Assembly: GCA_940337035.1 (NCBI GenBank)
Contig: CALNHX010002779.1
Location: 104,097 to 168,096 of the forward strand
Source: Agriotes lineatus
Taxonomy: Eukaryota; Arthropoda; Insecta; Coleoptera; Elateridae
Length of the DNA: 64,000 nt
Direction of reading: 5' to 3'
The stretch's first letter is position 1; each line of letters starts with the position of its first letter. Positions 21,785 to 33,429 of the stretch are shown here, piece by piece. The position numbers and the translations under genes were made by a program. The notes beneath the pieces were generated by a model. It made no database searches. It was given only the letters and a program-made list of their open reading frames with translations, and was not told the DNA's origin.

Positions 21785-24425
21785 TTGAGTTGTCTTCGTT
21801 TCTTGAGATTATAGGCGTTTTGGGGAAATGTTCAAGCCATATTGTTATTGTCTCAATATTCCCACGGTTACTAAAAATGCTTATACAGAAATGGGTTACT
21901 AAATTATGCATGTAACCAACTCGTTAAATTTAAGTGACAAGATTTACGTAATAACAACAACATAGTGATGATGCTGATAAGAACAAAGAAACATTTATAT
22001 TTAACAGTGATATTTCTAGTGCGTGGCAAATAATTTAAACATATGACACATAAAGTATGGGTATTGTGACAACATATAATTTTATTTGGTGGGAAATCAT
22101 AATCGTAGCAAAACAAGCACATTAAGCTTTTATTGAAGAAATGAATGATATATACCTTCAGACAAAAAGTTCTCAAGCTTCTTAAATCAGATGAATGGTT
22201 TGAATGTAGATGTTATTGCTTTAAAACGTTTACTCCATGTAGGATATCTTAGAGAAAATATGATTTTCTTATGCATACAGGTACGCTGTTCTTTCTATAA
22301 TTCAATAATAAATGTTGAATTATATTTCAGTTTGTTTAAAACGTTTATCTTTAAGAATAGCAATGAATTATAATATGGTAGGTACTTACTTTTCTTAATA
22401 ATAATGTTTAGGTGCTTGCTATTAGGTAACACAATTACAGTGAATTTGCATTTCCGTTGATTCCTGATGTAAATACAATGAAATCCATAAGGTGTTTCTA
22501 AAGATTATTCGCTAGCTTTTGAGTTCTGTAGACTCAAAGTAAAAAACAGCACTTCAATGTTTTTAAATTGAAAAATTTACTTAAGTCAAGTAGGTCTTGA
22601 AAATGATTTTTTGCAAAAAAAGTATCTGCTGTCATATGCTCATTTAAGGTCTTTATAAATAACTCTTAACTTGTACAAACTGAAAAAATGCTTAGAAATC
22701 TGAGCACACTGTGTGCTTTGAAGCATTTATTTATCGAACAAAATTCACAAAATTAAAGAGGCGTTTTATTTTTCTTTCGACATGGTTGCATGTTTTGTTC
22801 TTTTTGTGTAACATTACTTCGCCGATAAATACTGCCAAAGCAAACATGTTCCCTGACCAGTAAATAACAAACGGAGATATTAATGTTTGAAGGCTGACAT
22901 GCCACTACCTTGTTTTCCTTTAGCACGCGTTTGGCTCTGGCGGAAAACTGCTTTACTGTGGTCGATGCCTCTTGTTAGGTTCTCCTTTCATTTCGTAACC
23001 AACCCAGCTGCAACAAGAAATTTTATTTACAACAAGTACTTTACTACTCTAATAACAGTTAAGAATAATTGCAAATGCTCTAACCAAAAAATGTCGTTCT
23101 GGAGGAAGGTGAAAATAATTATAATTTATTGCCACAGTTAATAGACTAGATTTGTATAACATATACGGGTTTACTCAGTTTTGATGCTTATCGATGGAAT
23201 TTCGAAAACCGTAAGGAATACAAAACTGATCAAATTAGAACAAAATTTTTAAGGGTAATACAACAAAATTTGAAAGTATTTTAAGATTTTTTTGCAAATT
23301 ATTGCTTTTAAATTTCTCAAAACCAAAACTGCAATAAAAATTCCACGAGACTGCAGATCGAGTGGAATTTGAGCAGCTTCTGTTGAGATAAATCTGCAAT
23401 AATTTTTATGTAAACGAAAAAAGCTCTTCAATAATTTTACCTTCAGGGATATTTGAAATGATTATTCAACAATAGGACTTGGACTACAACGTTTTTTAAT
23501 GTTTTCCAATATTAATTTAATTCTAGAGCTTCCAATATTCATTTTTAAACCGACGCCGATTTGCAAACGTCACTTGACGTTTTGGTGAAATGTCAGTCAA
23601 CGACTATTCACTTAATTAAATTCATTAAAACCAATCGTAATCGCCTGAAAACACTGCCACATTAGGTATTTTCAGTAATAATAGCTAAAGACGACTGTGA
23701 ATTATCAAAAATACTTTTGCTTTTTTACGAACGGAATGCTTGGAAACAACACGTGCTACGAAGGAGAGTGGTGTTTCTCCAAAACAACCCGTTGAGTTTG
23801 TAAACGACAGTATTTCATCATTCTTAAAGTCGTCGAGTGCATATTCGATTAGAGATTAGATTATATCATGAATATCTAAGAGTCGAGAGTTCGACCCCCG
23901 ATCCCGGTGAGATTCTTAAAAAAATTTAAATGTGGATGAAAACCTTCTCAAAATGCCATCGCTCTGCATGCCTACCCTCGTCCAAGGGGTTTGCAAAAAG
24001 AGCCTATGAAAGCTTACTTGCTTGACATGAGTCTACCCCCAAATACTACTGGTACTAGCATTAATATCAATAAAGGAATTCCACTAAAAATGTATTTAAT
24101 GCGTATCCTAAAAACTTCTTGGAAATGGAATGACATTGACAGCGGACTGCTCGAAATTTAAACGACAACGATAACACTTTTCACTTACTAATACGTGACC
24201 TAAAGAGGGTTTTTGTGCATTATGAATGGTATAATCAAATACAGTCAATTTTGATTGGCTGTTTCTGACAAATTGACCAATTTTTATTGGTGCGTTTATT
24301 ATAGTCTTGAATCAGTTCTAATGCCTAATGATATTCACAAAATTAAGTGGAATTCACCATCTTAGTTTACGGCTTATGCCACTTCTGTGTTATAAATTAT
24401 TATGATACCTACAATAATAGTATAT
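21785..24425. other. 2.6-kb stretch with no recognised gene
   Basis: AT-rich; the first few hundred bases would hold the promoter of the minus-strand receptor exon, but no clear TATA box stands out. A B-box-like GAGTTCGACCCCCG occurs at about 23889 without a matching A box. No long frame is supported. Confidence 0.4.
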
Positions 24426-24545
24426 TAAAGTATGAGTGGATAACAAGGTCTTTAAAACACGCGCGAGTTTTCGAGCACGACGGCGTAGCCGGAGTGCTCG
24501 AAATAGAGCAAGTGTTTTAAAGACCAGTTATCCACGAATACTTTA
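24426..24545. repeat. ~120-bp hairpin element
   Basis: TAAAGTAT.AGTGGATAAC pairs with GTTATCCAC.AATACTTTA, then GGTCTTTAAAACAC with GTGTTTTAAAGACC, and a central CGAGCAC/GTGCTCG stem encloses GACGGCGTAGCCGG. It has the same architecture as the type H hairpins, with different sequence. Confidence 0.65.
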
Positions 24546-24549
24546 CGCT

Positions 24550-24811
24550 ATTTTTTATTATACCTCCAATACTGGAAATAAATTACGCACTAAAAACTTA
24601 GAAATAATTTTTGTCGTAATAAATCGAGAGGGCATAATAATATTGCTACTATAGTTACGAGAATTATTTACGTTATTGTCGCGTCCATGTCCGTTGTTGC
24701 ATTCAGTCGTTTCCTTGACAACCTTTAAAGCTCGGCGAGCTTTAATCGCCTGTATTCGCACGCTCAGGCGTGCTTTAAATGGCGATTCTGATGCAGGTAT
24801 AATAAAAAAAT
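24550..24811. repeat. ~262-bp MITE with inverted TTTTTTATTATACCT ends
   Basis: The left end ATTTTTTATTATACCT and right end AGGTATAATAAAAAAAT are inverted. Inside are two short palindromes (AAAGCTCGGCGAGCTTT and GCACGCTCAGGCGTGC-like). Confidence 0.6.
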
Positions 24812-24966
24812 GTTTTATCCTTACGAAAATACTTTCAAAAGAGAATTCAACCGGGATATGGATTTTCATTTTGTTAAGTATTACCAAATTTCATGATTAA
24901 TACCGCTAACGCCACCGTTTGCATTCTCCAGTAAGCTACCGCCGGCTCTTAAAAATTCTGTTTCGC

Positions 24967-25057
24967 AAGTATAGTACGATCAAAAACTATTTTCATCTAG
25001 TATGACCATGGACTACTTCCTAACTTATGAATGCAACTACTCGTATAACTCTAACAC
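24967..25057. repeat. Left half of an M1-family MITE
   Basis: Aligns with the left arm of 5873-6031 (TACGATCAAAAACTATTTTCATCTAGTATGACCATGG in shape: GATCAAAAA, CATCTAGTATG, CCATGGA, then TTATGAATGCAACTACTCGTAT). The complementary right half is at 31963-32066, about 7 kb away. Confidence 0.6.
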
Positions 25058-26791
25058 GCCTCGTTCTTTGCTCAGTCGGTAGGTCCTACAATGGCGTCAG
25101 CTGAAGGAGGGGTGTAGGTGTTACCCTTATTGAGGCTGCTAAATAATTGGTGTAACTTTTAATACGTTTATTGCTATGGGTTTGGATGCTACATAAAAAC
25201 AACTTATGACTATATATATACAAGAGGGAAACAAAGAAAAACAAGAAAAGAAATATGTACAAAGCAGGCGCCTAGTCTCTGGCGCCGGGGGCGCGGGGAA
25301 GAGAGGTCCGTTGCCAGCGGGGCTGCGAGGTTCTCCTGGGGCGTCGGCGGCGACGGGCGATGAGGCGGCGGCGGCGAGCTTCCCTTGTGGGTGCTGCGGC
25401 GGCGGCGGTGCCTGGCGACGGGGCGGCGGGCTGAGAGCAGCGGCGGCGGCAACGTCGGCGGCAGTGTTGATCTCCTCGGCGAAGGAGGCGGCGGGCGGCT
25501 TCCTTCTGCGGTTGCAGCGGCGGCGGTGGCTCGAATTCCAAGTCCCACAAAGACGGCAGACAGCAGAGTCCAATGAAGTGGATTAGCTCTAAGTCCACGA
25601 AGGTGATAGGCTCGGAATCCAGCAAGGGCGATAGGCTCCAAGTCCAACAAAGCGGCAGCTCGGTGAACAACAGAGTCCAGAAGGGGAGACGGCTGGTGGT
25701 CCTGGAGCTGAAGTGGTTGCTGGTGGTCCTGGAGCTGAAGTGGCTGCTGGTGGTCTTGGAGAGAGCTTCTAAGGCTGGAGGTCCTGGAGAGAGCTTCTAA
25801 GGCTGGAGTTGAGTCCTGGAAGGCTGGATGCTGCTGGTTGACTCTCCGGGGTTGAGTGATTTCTTCTGGCCTGGGTCTCCCTATTTAAAGCAGCCACGGT
25901 CTTTGTGTTCAGTTTCCTGGGCTCTCATTGGTCCGAGGAGGAGGGATGACGGCTTATTTTGCTCGCGATTCTTAATTCCGGGGTTATTTCTGCGGCGTGA
26001 CCTATTAGCGCTTCGATTTGTGTCCCAATAAATAGTCGTCGAAATGTTGATTCTAACGACACCCAATTTGCTAGGTTTTGTTGAAGATTAATTGAAATTG
26101 GAATTTTTTTTAATTCCGTGTTCTGCGTATAACTTACTTAAGCATTACTCTTATTGTGTATGTTAAAAAGTTATTTTTGCTTCGATTGGTTGCGCGCTAA
26201 TTTTATATGAATTTTGATACCATCTACGCCTTCCTGGGATGCTTCCTTCCGTTAATTACAATTTAATTTGTAATATTTGCACCCTCGCCCGATGTATTCG
26301 GTCGTTGCCCTGATTTCTCCGTTACAAAATGCGTTTCCGCTGGGCCGCTGTTTACGTCGAATTTCTGCTGCTTTCTTGAGCGAACTTCGCACGCATAGCT
26401 AGCTGTAACGCATTCGCTGGCTGATGGAAAAATTCGTTTTACTCGACCTGCATTGGTGCTAGAGACTTGGGGTTAATTTTATCAGGTGGCGGCTAATTTT
26501 TTCTATCGGCAGGTACCCTCATGTGGGGTTTTGATTGGGCGCCCTATAACTTAGGAGCGTTTTATTAATTGAACTTGGATTTTAATTTGGCAGCGCGCTC
26601 GGGGCTGTCTTCAGAGGCACCGCTTGTCGGCTCCCGGGTTTATTGGGGTTATTTGCTTGTAATTTTTTTTTTTGGGACTGGCAAGCTGTTGGCACTTTAT
26701 TGTCTTGTTTGTGCAGAGGTTTGCATTTGAAAAATTGGTGCTCCTTTGAGCTGGCATGCCGCAATTTACTGTTTCATTCTTGCAACGGTTT
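25058..26791. other. GC-rich, internally repetitive segment of unknown origin
   Basis: Bases 25260-25520 are dominated by GGCGGC runs, 25550-25680 hold imperfect ~36-bp repeats (AAGTCCAACAAAG-like), and 25690-25810 hold ~33-bp repeats (CTGGTGGTCCTGGAGCTGAAG). On the minus strand a CCAAT box (about 25935) and TTTAAATA (about 25888) are spaced like a promoter. Frames are open on both strands because stop codons are rare in such sequence; I do not trust any as a gene. Ends at 25120 (TGTTACC) and 26331 (CGTTACA) look LTR-like but show no target duplication. It may be part of an old LTR element. Confidence 0.35.
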
Positions 26792-28482
26792 TGTAGCCTG
26801 ACGGGCTAGTTTAATTTAATTTAAATGCTACAATCACCAGCCTGAAAACTGGTTGCCCAAAGTTAGCTCAAAAAGTCAAGATCCAAATCATAAGCTCAGG
26901 TAGTAACGTGGAAAGAAACACAGGATAATTTCTTATTATTATATAATAACGTTTAACTGGATACATTAAATTAAACTGTATTAAAACAACGCGAAACAAT
27001 AGAATGTAATAAAAATAAAATAACTCTTCTAACGGGGGTTCGTTCATCTGTAGTCGAGCGGTGGCACACTATTGCGGGACAGCCTGTACATCAGTCCTCT
27101 CGTCACGTTGGCAACACGCCGGCCCTGAACAAGTATTATGACAGATTAGTAGGCCGCCAATAATGGCGGATGACAACAACACATTTGGTCTTAAAATCGT
27201 TCAATAAACAAAACTGCAGTCGAAATCAAACTAAGTGGTGTGCATACCTAGTGCGTCCGGTGGTGAAACTCCCATCGTTCAAGCGGCGGACGATGCGTTT
27301 GATTCGCTTTACTTGCCAACTGTTTGTTTCCCAAGGTGAGTGAATTTCGCTTAACTGTGCACCGCTTCTTGCTGACGAAGGCGGCCGCTGGGTTACCCTA
27401 GCTCCGCGAGTGCGTGCCTATGGACGGTGGCCTCGGGCTCGTTCGACCGGGACCCCTGGTGCACGCGCCTCGGCCTCGGGGATGCGAAAGTCGCCCCAGA
27501 CGCAATTATCGGACCTAATTACGTCTACGTCGCCGTCCTGGTGCCGGGAAATTTGCTTCGCGGACGGCGTCGTCACCGGCGAGCACGACTTGGCCTCCCG
27601 TGTGCCTAAACTTTGGAGGGCGTCGTCAGCGAGTTCGGAAATACTCTGCTTACGTCCAGGTGTCTGACACCGTCGCCGTTGGACCTGGGGCAGTCCTCTA
27701 GGTCGCTAGGTGCTCGGGAAATAATGTCGGAAAGTAAATAACAATCCAGACGTGCAGGAATTCGAGGAAGTAACGTTGAGAAGTAACGTAACAACCCAAA
27801 CGTGCAGGAGATTAAAAGAATAACGTCGGAAAGTAAATAACAATCCAAACGTGCAGGAATTCGAGGAAGTAACGTTGGGAAGTAACGTAACAACCCAAAC
27901 GTTCAAGGGTTTAGGTAACTGGTCGGGATACCCTCGAAAAGTCCTGGGGGACACTCCTGAGAGTACAGGTGAGACTAGAGGAGTGGGAAGATCTAGGAAA
28001 TTCTAGGAAATTCTCGAAGATGCTCGAAGAGCCCGGAGGCTCTCCTGAGCGGAATCAGGTCTGGAAGAGGTTCGGGAAAAATACTAGGAAATTCTCGGAG
28101 ATGCTCGAAGAGCCCGGAGGCTCTCCTGAGCGGAACCAGGTCTGGAAGAGGTTCGGGAAAAATACTAGGAAATTCTCGAAGATGCTCGAAGAGCCCGGAG
28201 GCTCTCCTGAGCGGAATCAGGACTGGAAGCGGTTCGGGGAAAATACTAGGAAATTCTGTCTTGTCTGCGCTCCGAATTCTGCTTTTATACCTGGTGCGAG
28301 CGTAATCGGAGGTCGTTGAAGAGGGGATTCGTGCGCAGTGGTGTTAGGACGATCGCTTGCGGTGACGTCACGTCGTCCTCTCGGCGCGGAGCTTCGGTCT
28401 GTAACGTGGTGCACGACAAGGGGGAACGCGCTAATTAATTTTTAATTTACAGAATCGCGTTCGCGCTGGACGTAACGTTACA
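26792..28482 (-). repeat. 3' LTR (element orientation) of the non-autonomous LTR element
   Basis: 1,691 bp, ends TGTAGCC...GTTACA on the plus strand (TGTAACG...GGCTACA on the minus strand). It contains GC-rich tandem repeats and alternating ~120-bp blocks with AACCCAAACGTGCAGGA / AATCCAAACGTGCAGGA at 27745-27905. Confidence 0.92.
28020..28262. repeat. 81-bp tandem repeat, three units, inside the LTR
   Basis: Units begin at 28020, 28101 and 28182 (ATGCTCGAAGAGCCCGGAGG). The same three units are in the other LTR at 31360, 31441 and 31522. The period is a multiple of three, so one plus-strand frame stays open (27969-28319) and encodes a repeated 27-residue peptide, but that strand is antisense to the element and I do not call it a gene. 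Confidence 0.85.
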
Positions 28483-28484
28483 CA

Positions 28485-28499
28485 TGATCCTCCCCTCGG
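28485..28499 (-). other. Polypurine tract, minus strand
   Basis: Reads GAGGGGAGGATCATG on the minus strand, directly before the 3' LTR. Confidence 0.75.
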
Positions 28500-30109
28500 A
28501 AAAATGAAGGACCACCGGCGGAGAAAACATCAAGAAAAGTACCTGGAGGTCGGTTGTCGGTTCGTCGGTACTGGTTTACAGGGCGATTAATTTCTGACGG
28601 GTTAAATATAGAAGCTGCTACTTCAACACATACTCTTTTCGCACACTCTCATCCAAGCTTCGGCGGTTTAAGCCTACAATATCATGCCGTAATCCGGGTT
28701 CACGGTGGCAAGATCACGCTTCAAGATAAGACTGCTGTTACCAGGAACTTTCCACGTGCGAAAAAAAATACGACGTACAAATGTCAAACTAAGGCAAGCG
28801 AATTGCCTAACGGGCGGGCCGGAATATACTCTCATTCAAATATTCTGGGACGAATGTCGGGCGGCGCGATCGGCGCGCAAACATTAAAACTCTCTGGAGC
28901 GGAAGCAGGGGCCGCGGTGTCGGCGTACAACCATTGAAACTCCCTGGAGTTAGTGCATATGCCCCGGAATGGGCATGCAAGCATTTATACGTCCTGGAAC
29001 ATGTTCAGAGCCGCGGTGTCGGCGTACGAACGTTCTGGAAGTATTTAATCATGCGAAGACATTCTGGTTTCAGGACAATTTTACTCTCACACAATTAATC
29101 AACCGGAGGAAATCACAGAGGCCGCGGAGTCCGGCGTGCAATTTCCAGGAAACAGGGAAACAGGCGCACAGGATTCCACTTACAGGCGCTGTCACAGGAA
29201 AAAGGCGACTTCCTTTCTACATTCTCTCCTTCAAGCTTCGACGATTAAGTCTACAACCTCCTGCTGTTCCCCGGGTTTACGGCAGCAAATAGAGTACGCT
29301 TCAGAAGTGAGAACTTTCAGGGTAAGCTTTCATACTAACTATGGCGGCATTCACAAAAACTTACATGCATAATTTTTCAGGTATACATCAGGCACTTACA
29401 CACGGATACATGCGGCTCTGGGACTGGAAAATTTCCACGGATACGACAGGTGCTTACCGGCGGAACTAGTATGGAGAAATTCCATGGATACAACCGGTGC
29501 TTATCGGCGGAACTGGTACTGGAAAATTTCTATGGATACACTAGGTGCTTACAGGCGGATCCGGTACAGGAAAATTCCTACGGAGAGACATCTGGATTGT
29601 CTCGGAAGGTCCGTAGTACTTTCGGCCATTTGCGGATCTAGTCTTGGAAAACTACCACGGAAGGACATCTGGATTGTCCGGGCGGTCCGTGGTCGGAGTC
29701 TTCCGCCATCTGCTGGGGTACCTCGGGGTTGCCAGGCCCGTATCAGCACTGAAGAATAGTACTGATCCCTGAGGGAGAATTTCCTAGACTAGACGGGATT
29801 TCGGGAAGATCTTATCTGGACGGGAACGGACGTGGACGGGGATTTCGGAATACTAAGCTTGAACGTTTCTGTTACTGGGCACTGGTACATTTTCTCTGAC
29901 GGCTAAGCTGGAACAGGTTTTGTACATTATGAGGTTTTACTTACAACATTTACTAGTTCGGTTTTTAACAGGGTTTTTTCCTCGGGCGCCATCTGGATAA
30001 TCTGGATTCTGGACTACTGGAATATCGGGCTAGCGGACTACTGGAATATTGGAATATCGGAACGGCGGGGCTTTTATTCTGTTTCTTTCCTGGTTACTGT
30101 CTGAGTTTT

Positions 30110-30128
30110 CGTCCCTGCTCGGGCGCCA
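30110..30128 (-). other. Primer-binding site, tRNA-Lys(UUU) type
   Basis: The minus strand reads TGGCGCCCGAGCAGGGACG three bases after the 5' LTR. It differs by one base from the complement of the tRNA-Lys(UUU) 3' end. Confidence 0.85.
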
Positions 30129-30131
30129 AAA

Positions 30132-31822
30132 TGTAGCCTGACGGGCTAGTTTAATTTAATTTAAATGCTACAATCACCAGCCTGAAAACTGGTTGCCCAA
30201 AGTTAGCTCAAAAAGTCAAGATCCAAATCATAAGCTCAGGTAGTAACGTGGAAAGAAACACAGGATAATTTCTTATTATTATATAATAACGTTTAACTGG
30301 ATACATTAAATTAAACTGTATTAAAACAACGCGAAACAATAGAATGTAATAAAAATAAAATAACTCTTCTAACGGGGGTTCGTTCATCTGTAGTCGAGCG
30401 GTGGCACACTATTGCGGGACAGCCTGTACATCAGTCCTCTCGTCACGTTGGCAACACGCCGGCCCTGAACAAGTATTATGACAGATTAGTAGGCCGCCAA
30501 TAATGGCGGATGACAACAACACATTTGGTCTTAAAATCGTTCAATAAACAAAACTGCAGTCGAAATCAAACTAAGTGGTGTGCATACCTAGTGCGTCCGG
30601 TGGTGAAACTCCCATCGTTCAAGCGGCGGACGATGCGTTTGATTCGCTTTACTTGCCAACTGTTTGTTTCCCAAGGTGAGTGAATTTCGCTTAACTGTGC
30701 ACCGCTTCTTGCTGACGAAGGCGGCCGCTGGGTTACCCTAGCTCCGCGAGTGCGTGCCTATGGACGGTGGCCTCGGGCTCGTTCGACCGGGACCCCTGGT
30801 GCACGCGCCTCGGCCTCGGGGATGCGAAAGTCGCCCCAGACGCAATTATCGGACCTAATTACGTCTACGTCGCCGTCCTGGTGCCGGGAAATTTGCTTCG
30901 CGGACGGCGTCGTCACCGGCGAGCACGACTTGGCCTCCCGTGTGCCTAAACTTTGGAGGGCGTCGTCAGCGAGTTCGGAAATACTCTGCTTACGTCCAGG
31001 TGTCTGACACCGTCGCCGTTGGACCTGGGGCAGTCCTCTAGGTCGCTAGGTGCTCGGGAAATAATGTCGGAAAGTAAATAACAATCCAGACGTGCAGGAA
31101 TTCGAGGAACTAACGTTGAGAAGTAACGTAACAACCCAAACGTGCAGGAGATTAAAAGAATAACGTCGGAAAGTAAATAACAATCCAAACGTGCAGGAAT
31201 TCGAGGAAGTAACGTTGGGAAGTAACGTAACAACCCAAACGTTCAAGGGTTCAGGTAACTGGTCGGGATACCCTCGAAAAGTCCTGGGGGACACTCCTGA
31301 GAGTACAGGTGAGACTAGAGGAGTGGGAAGATCTAGGAAATTCTAGGAAATTCTCGAAGATGCTCGAAGAGCCCGGAGGCTCTCCTGAGCGGAATCAGGT
31401 CTGGAAGAGGTTCGGGAAAAATACTAGGAAATTCTCGGAGATGCTCGAAGAGCCCGGAGGCTCTCCTGAGCGGAACCAGGTCTGGAAGAGGTTCGGGAAA
31501 AATACTAGGAAATTCTCGAAGATGCTCGAAGAGCCCGGAGGCTCTCCTGAGCGGAATCAGGACTGGAAGAGGTTCGGGGAAAATACTAGGAAATTCTGTC
31601 TTGTCTGCGCTCCGAATTCTGCTTTTATACCTGGTGCGAGCGTAATCGGAGGTCGTTGAAGAGGGGATTCGTGCGCAGTGGTGTTAGGACGATCGCTTGC
31701 GGTGACGTCACGTCGTCCTCTCGGCGCGGAGCTTCGGTCTGTAACGTGGTGCACGACAAGGGGGAACGCGCTAATTAATTTTTAATTTACAGAATCGCGT
31801 TCGCGCTGGACGTAACGTTACA
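30132..31822 (-). repeat. 5' LTR (element orientation) of the non-autonomous LTR element
   Basis: 1,691 bp, near-identical to 26792-28482. As the upstream LTR on the minus strand it carries the promoter used for transcription. Confidence 0.92.
31622..31629 (-). promoter_or_regulatory. TATA box of the 5' LTR
   Basis: TATAAAAG on the minus strand, about 195 bases into the LTR, in the context GGTATAAAAGCAGAATTCGG. If used, transcription would start near 31600, so the 81-bp repeats would be in the RNA leader. Confidence 0.6.
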
Positions 31823-31962
31823 GTTTTCTTTTAAAATTCGTGTAGGATTGGGGCGTTTTTCTGGTGAACAGATGTGTTTGTAATTTGTTCGCTGCCTGCT
31901 TGGCGATGAAAAATTACTTCTTTGATTTTATCTGTTAACCGATTCATATTAACTCACTTACA

Positions 31963-32066
31963 AATCAAATGTCAAATTTTGAAATAAGTATAAACGTAGT
32001 TGCATTCATAAATGAGTAACTATTCCATGGCCATACTAAATGAAAATAATTTTTAATCACACTTTA
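31963..32066. repeat. Right half of an M1-family MITE
   Basis: Contains AAATGTCAAA, GTTGCATTCATAAA, CCATGGCCATACTAAATGAAAA and TTTTTAATCACACTTTA, corresponding to the right arm of 5873-6031. It pairs with 24967-25057. Confidence 0.6.
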
Positions 32067-33429
32067 GATTCTCGTCGGCCATTGTGTTTAAACCTTCCCG
32101 ATGGTTCCCGCATCTCAAACCAAGAACCGGTTGCGAGAATCCAGCAAGTTTCGGAAGAAAAGGCAACGGTTTTTTCGGAAGTACGTCATCTCGAGGCGTG
32201 ATAAGGTGTTGATCTCCGAACAAAGGACTGTCCGTTGCAACTCGAACGTAAGAGGGCTTGTGTTCACGTAAGGTCACGTGCCAACGCGAGGAATATCTCT
32301 CGTGGTCTTGTAAGTTAATAAATAACGGCTTTGTCAAATTTTGTAATTTCTCTGGCAATTAACTGATCGAGTGCCAAGTTAAGTAAAATCGCCGTGCTTC
32401 TCGCTCTCAAGCCGAAGTTGAATGTCTCTAATAACTGAAGTCCCGTATGGCTCCACCTGCATATCGTGGCAACATTAAGTCCTTCGCTAGGGGATTTTTG
32501 CCACTTTTCGATTTACCCTAAAAGTGCCCTATTTCGCAATCGCGTCGAACCGCCATTGAAGTGCTGTGACGTCATTTCTTCAAGCAACTCCAATACCTGA
32601 AATTTTGAAACCTCGCCCATGTACAAGTCAGCCAGGTGTTGCTTTCTCCTATGTTATCGTACCTTCAGGAAGCATCCTACAGATCGCCCACAACACCAAG
32701 GAAACTGTAAATCATGTTAACTTATTCAGTGCATCGTTCGTAAGGCGAATTTTGTGCAACCCTGAGGCCTTCAAAAGTCGCGAGCCGCCGCACGCCGCTG
32801 TGTGGCGCCCATACCTGTAAAATTTGTTATCGCTAGCTGTTTTGAATGTCAAACTCTCTTTTTCTCTCTCTTTGCGTATTTACAGGTAGGCTTCGCCATT
32901 GTATTATTTGTTGCTTGATGGTCCTATTTAAGTGTTTGGACTTCGCAGACTATAACATAACGAAGCTTCAATTTTATAAATTGGTTTGTGTTGCGTATTG
33001 TGACTATTCGAATTTACAATTTACATTTATGTTTATGCAGCCCTAGTCATTTAAGACTGAAATAACCCTCATTTGTTAAGGAACATTTTTTGTTTCTTTG
33101 TGCGTATATACAATTAGCTTAAACAATACAAGAGCGTGCACTCTTCACGAACGCCCGATTTAAAGATTGTGTTTAACCATTGATTGGACAATAATAAATA
33201 AGTGTAAGAAAAAGTTGAATTTAAATAGATAAAGCAATTAGGTCTGCAGTTGAAAAGAAAGTAAGCTTTCACATAAGTATCCTAGCATAGACGAAGTAGA
33301 GCCGTAGAGCTACCGGTTGAATTTTCACGGTGGCGCCTGGCAATCATCTACATTTTCACCGTCCTAAAACAAGACCGAACTTGAGAAGTAACGTGAATCT
33401 TACTCGCCGGAGAGCTGGTGGTTTGCACA
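32067..33429. other. No gene recognised
   Basis: Moderately GC-rich at 32080-32800, with short open frames on both strands (32053-32358 minus; 32566-32820 plus starts with GTG). None resembles a family I know. It could contain a host exon or promoter, but I cannot support one. Confidence 0.35.

Larger units (their letters stand above)
28483..30131 (-). other. Interior of the non-autonomous LTR element
   Basis: No retrotransposon protein motif is found on either strand. Open frames at 28554-28937 and 28969-29292 lie on the strand opposite to transcription and are not supported. Bases 29400-29590 hold ~48-bp repeats (GGATAC..C.GGTGCTTA.CGG, then GGTA..GGAAAATT). Near 29585-29700 a second local repeat has GGACATCTGGATTGTC twice. 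Confidence 0.7.
26792..31822 (-). mobile_element. Non-autonomous LTR retrotransposon, minus strand
   Basis: A 5,031-bp element: two 1,691-bp LTRs around a 1,649-bp interior with no gag or pol. It is flanked by the 4-bp repeat GTTT (26788-26791 and 31823-31826). The orientation is set by the primer site and polypurine tract, both readable on the minus strand. I count three differences between the LTRs (27770/31110, 27912/31252, 28230/31570), so it inserted recently. It must have been mobilised by proteins from another element. Its size fits a large non-coding derivative (LARD-like). Confidence 0.92.

Noticed and set aside
23868..24060. tRNA-derived SINE suggested by GAGTTCGACCCCCG
   Set aside because: No A box at the expected distance and no second copy noticed.
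25059..25137. tRNA-like sequence (GCTCAGTCGGTAG A-box with GCCTC/GAGGC ends)
   Set aside because: No proper T-arm/B-box and no anticodon stem; at best a tRNA-derived fragment.
25139..25670. Overlapping 126-146 codon frames on both strands in the GC-rich island
   Set aside because: Low-complexity Pro/Arg/Ala translations in several frames at once, expected from GC-rich sequence.
25120..26331. Solo LTR (TGTTACC...CGTTACA)
   Set aside because: The flanking bases (GTAGG and AAATG) do not form a target duplication and there is no primer site or clear internal signal.
28554..29292. Plus-strand frames of 127 and 107 codons in the LTR element interior
   Set aside because: Opposite to the element's transcription and without motifs.
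32566..32820. 84-codon frame in a mildly GC-rich region
   Set aside because: Begins with GTG and shows no recognisable domain or splice support.
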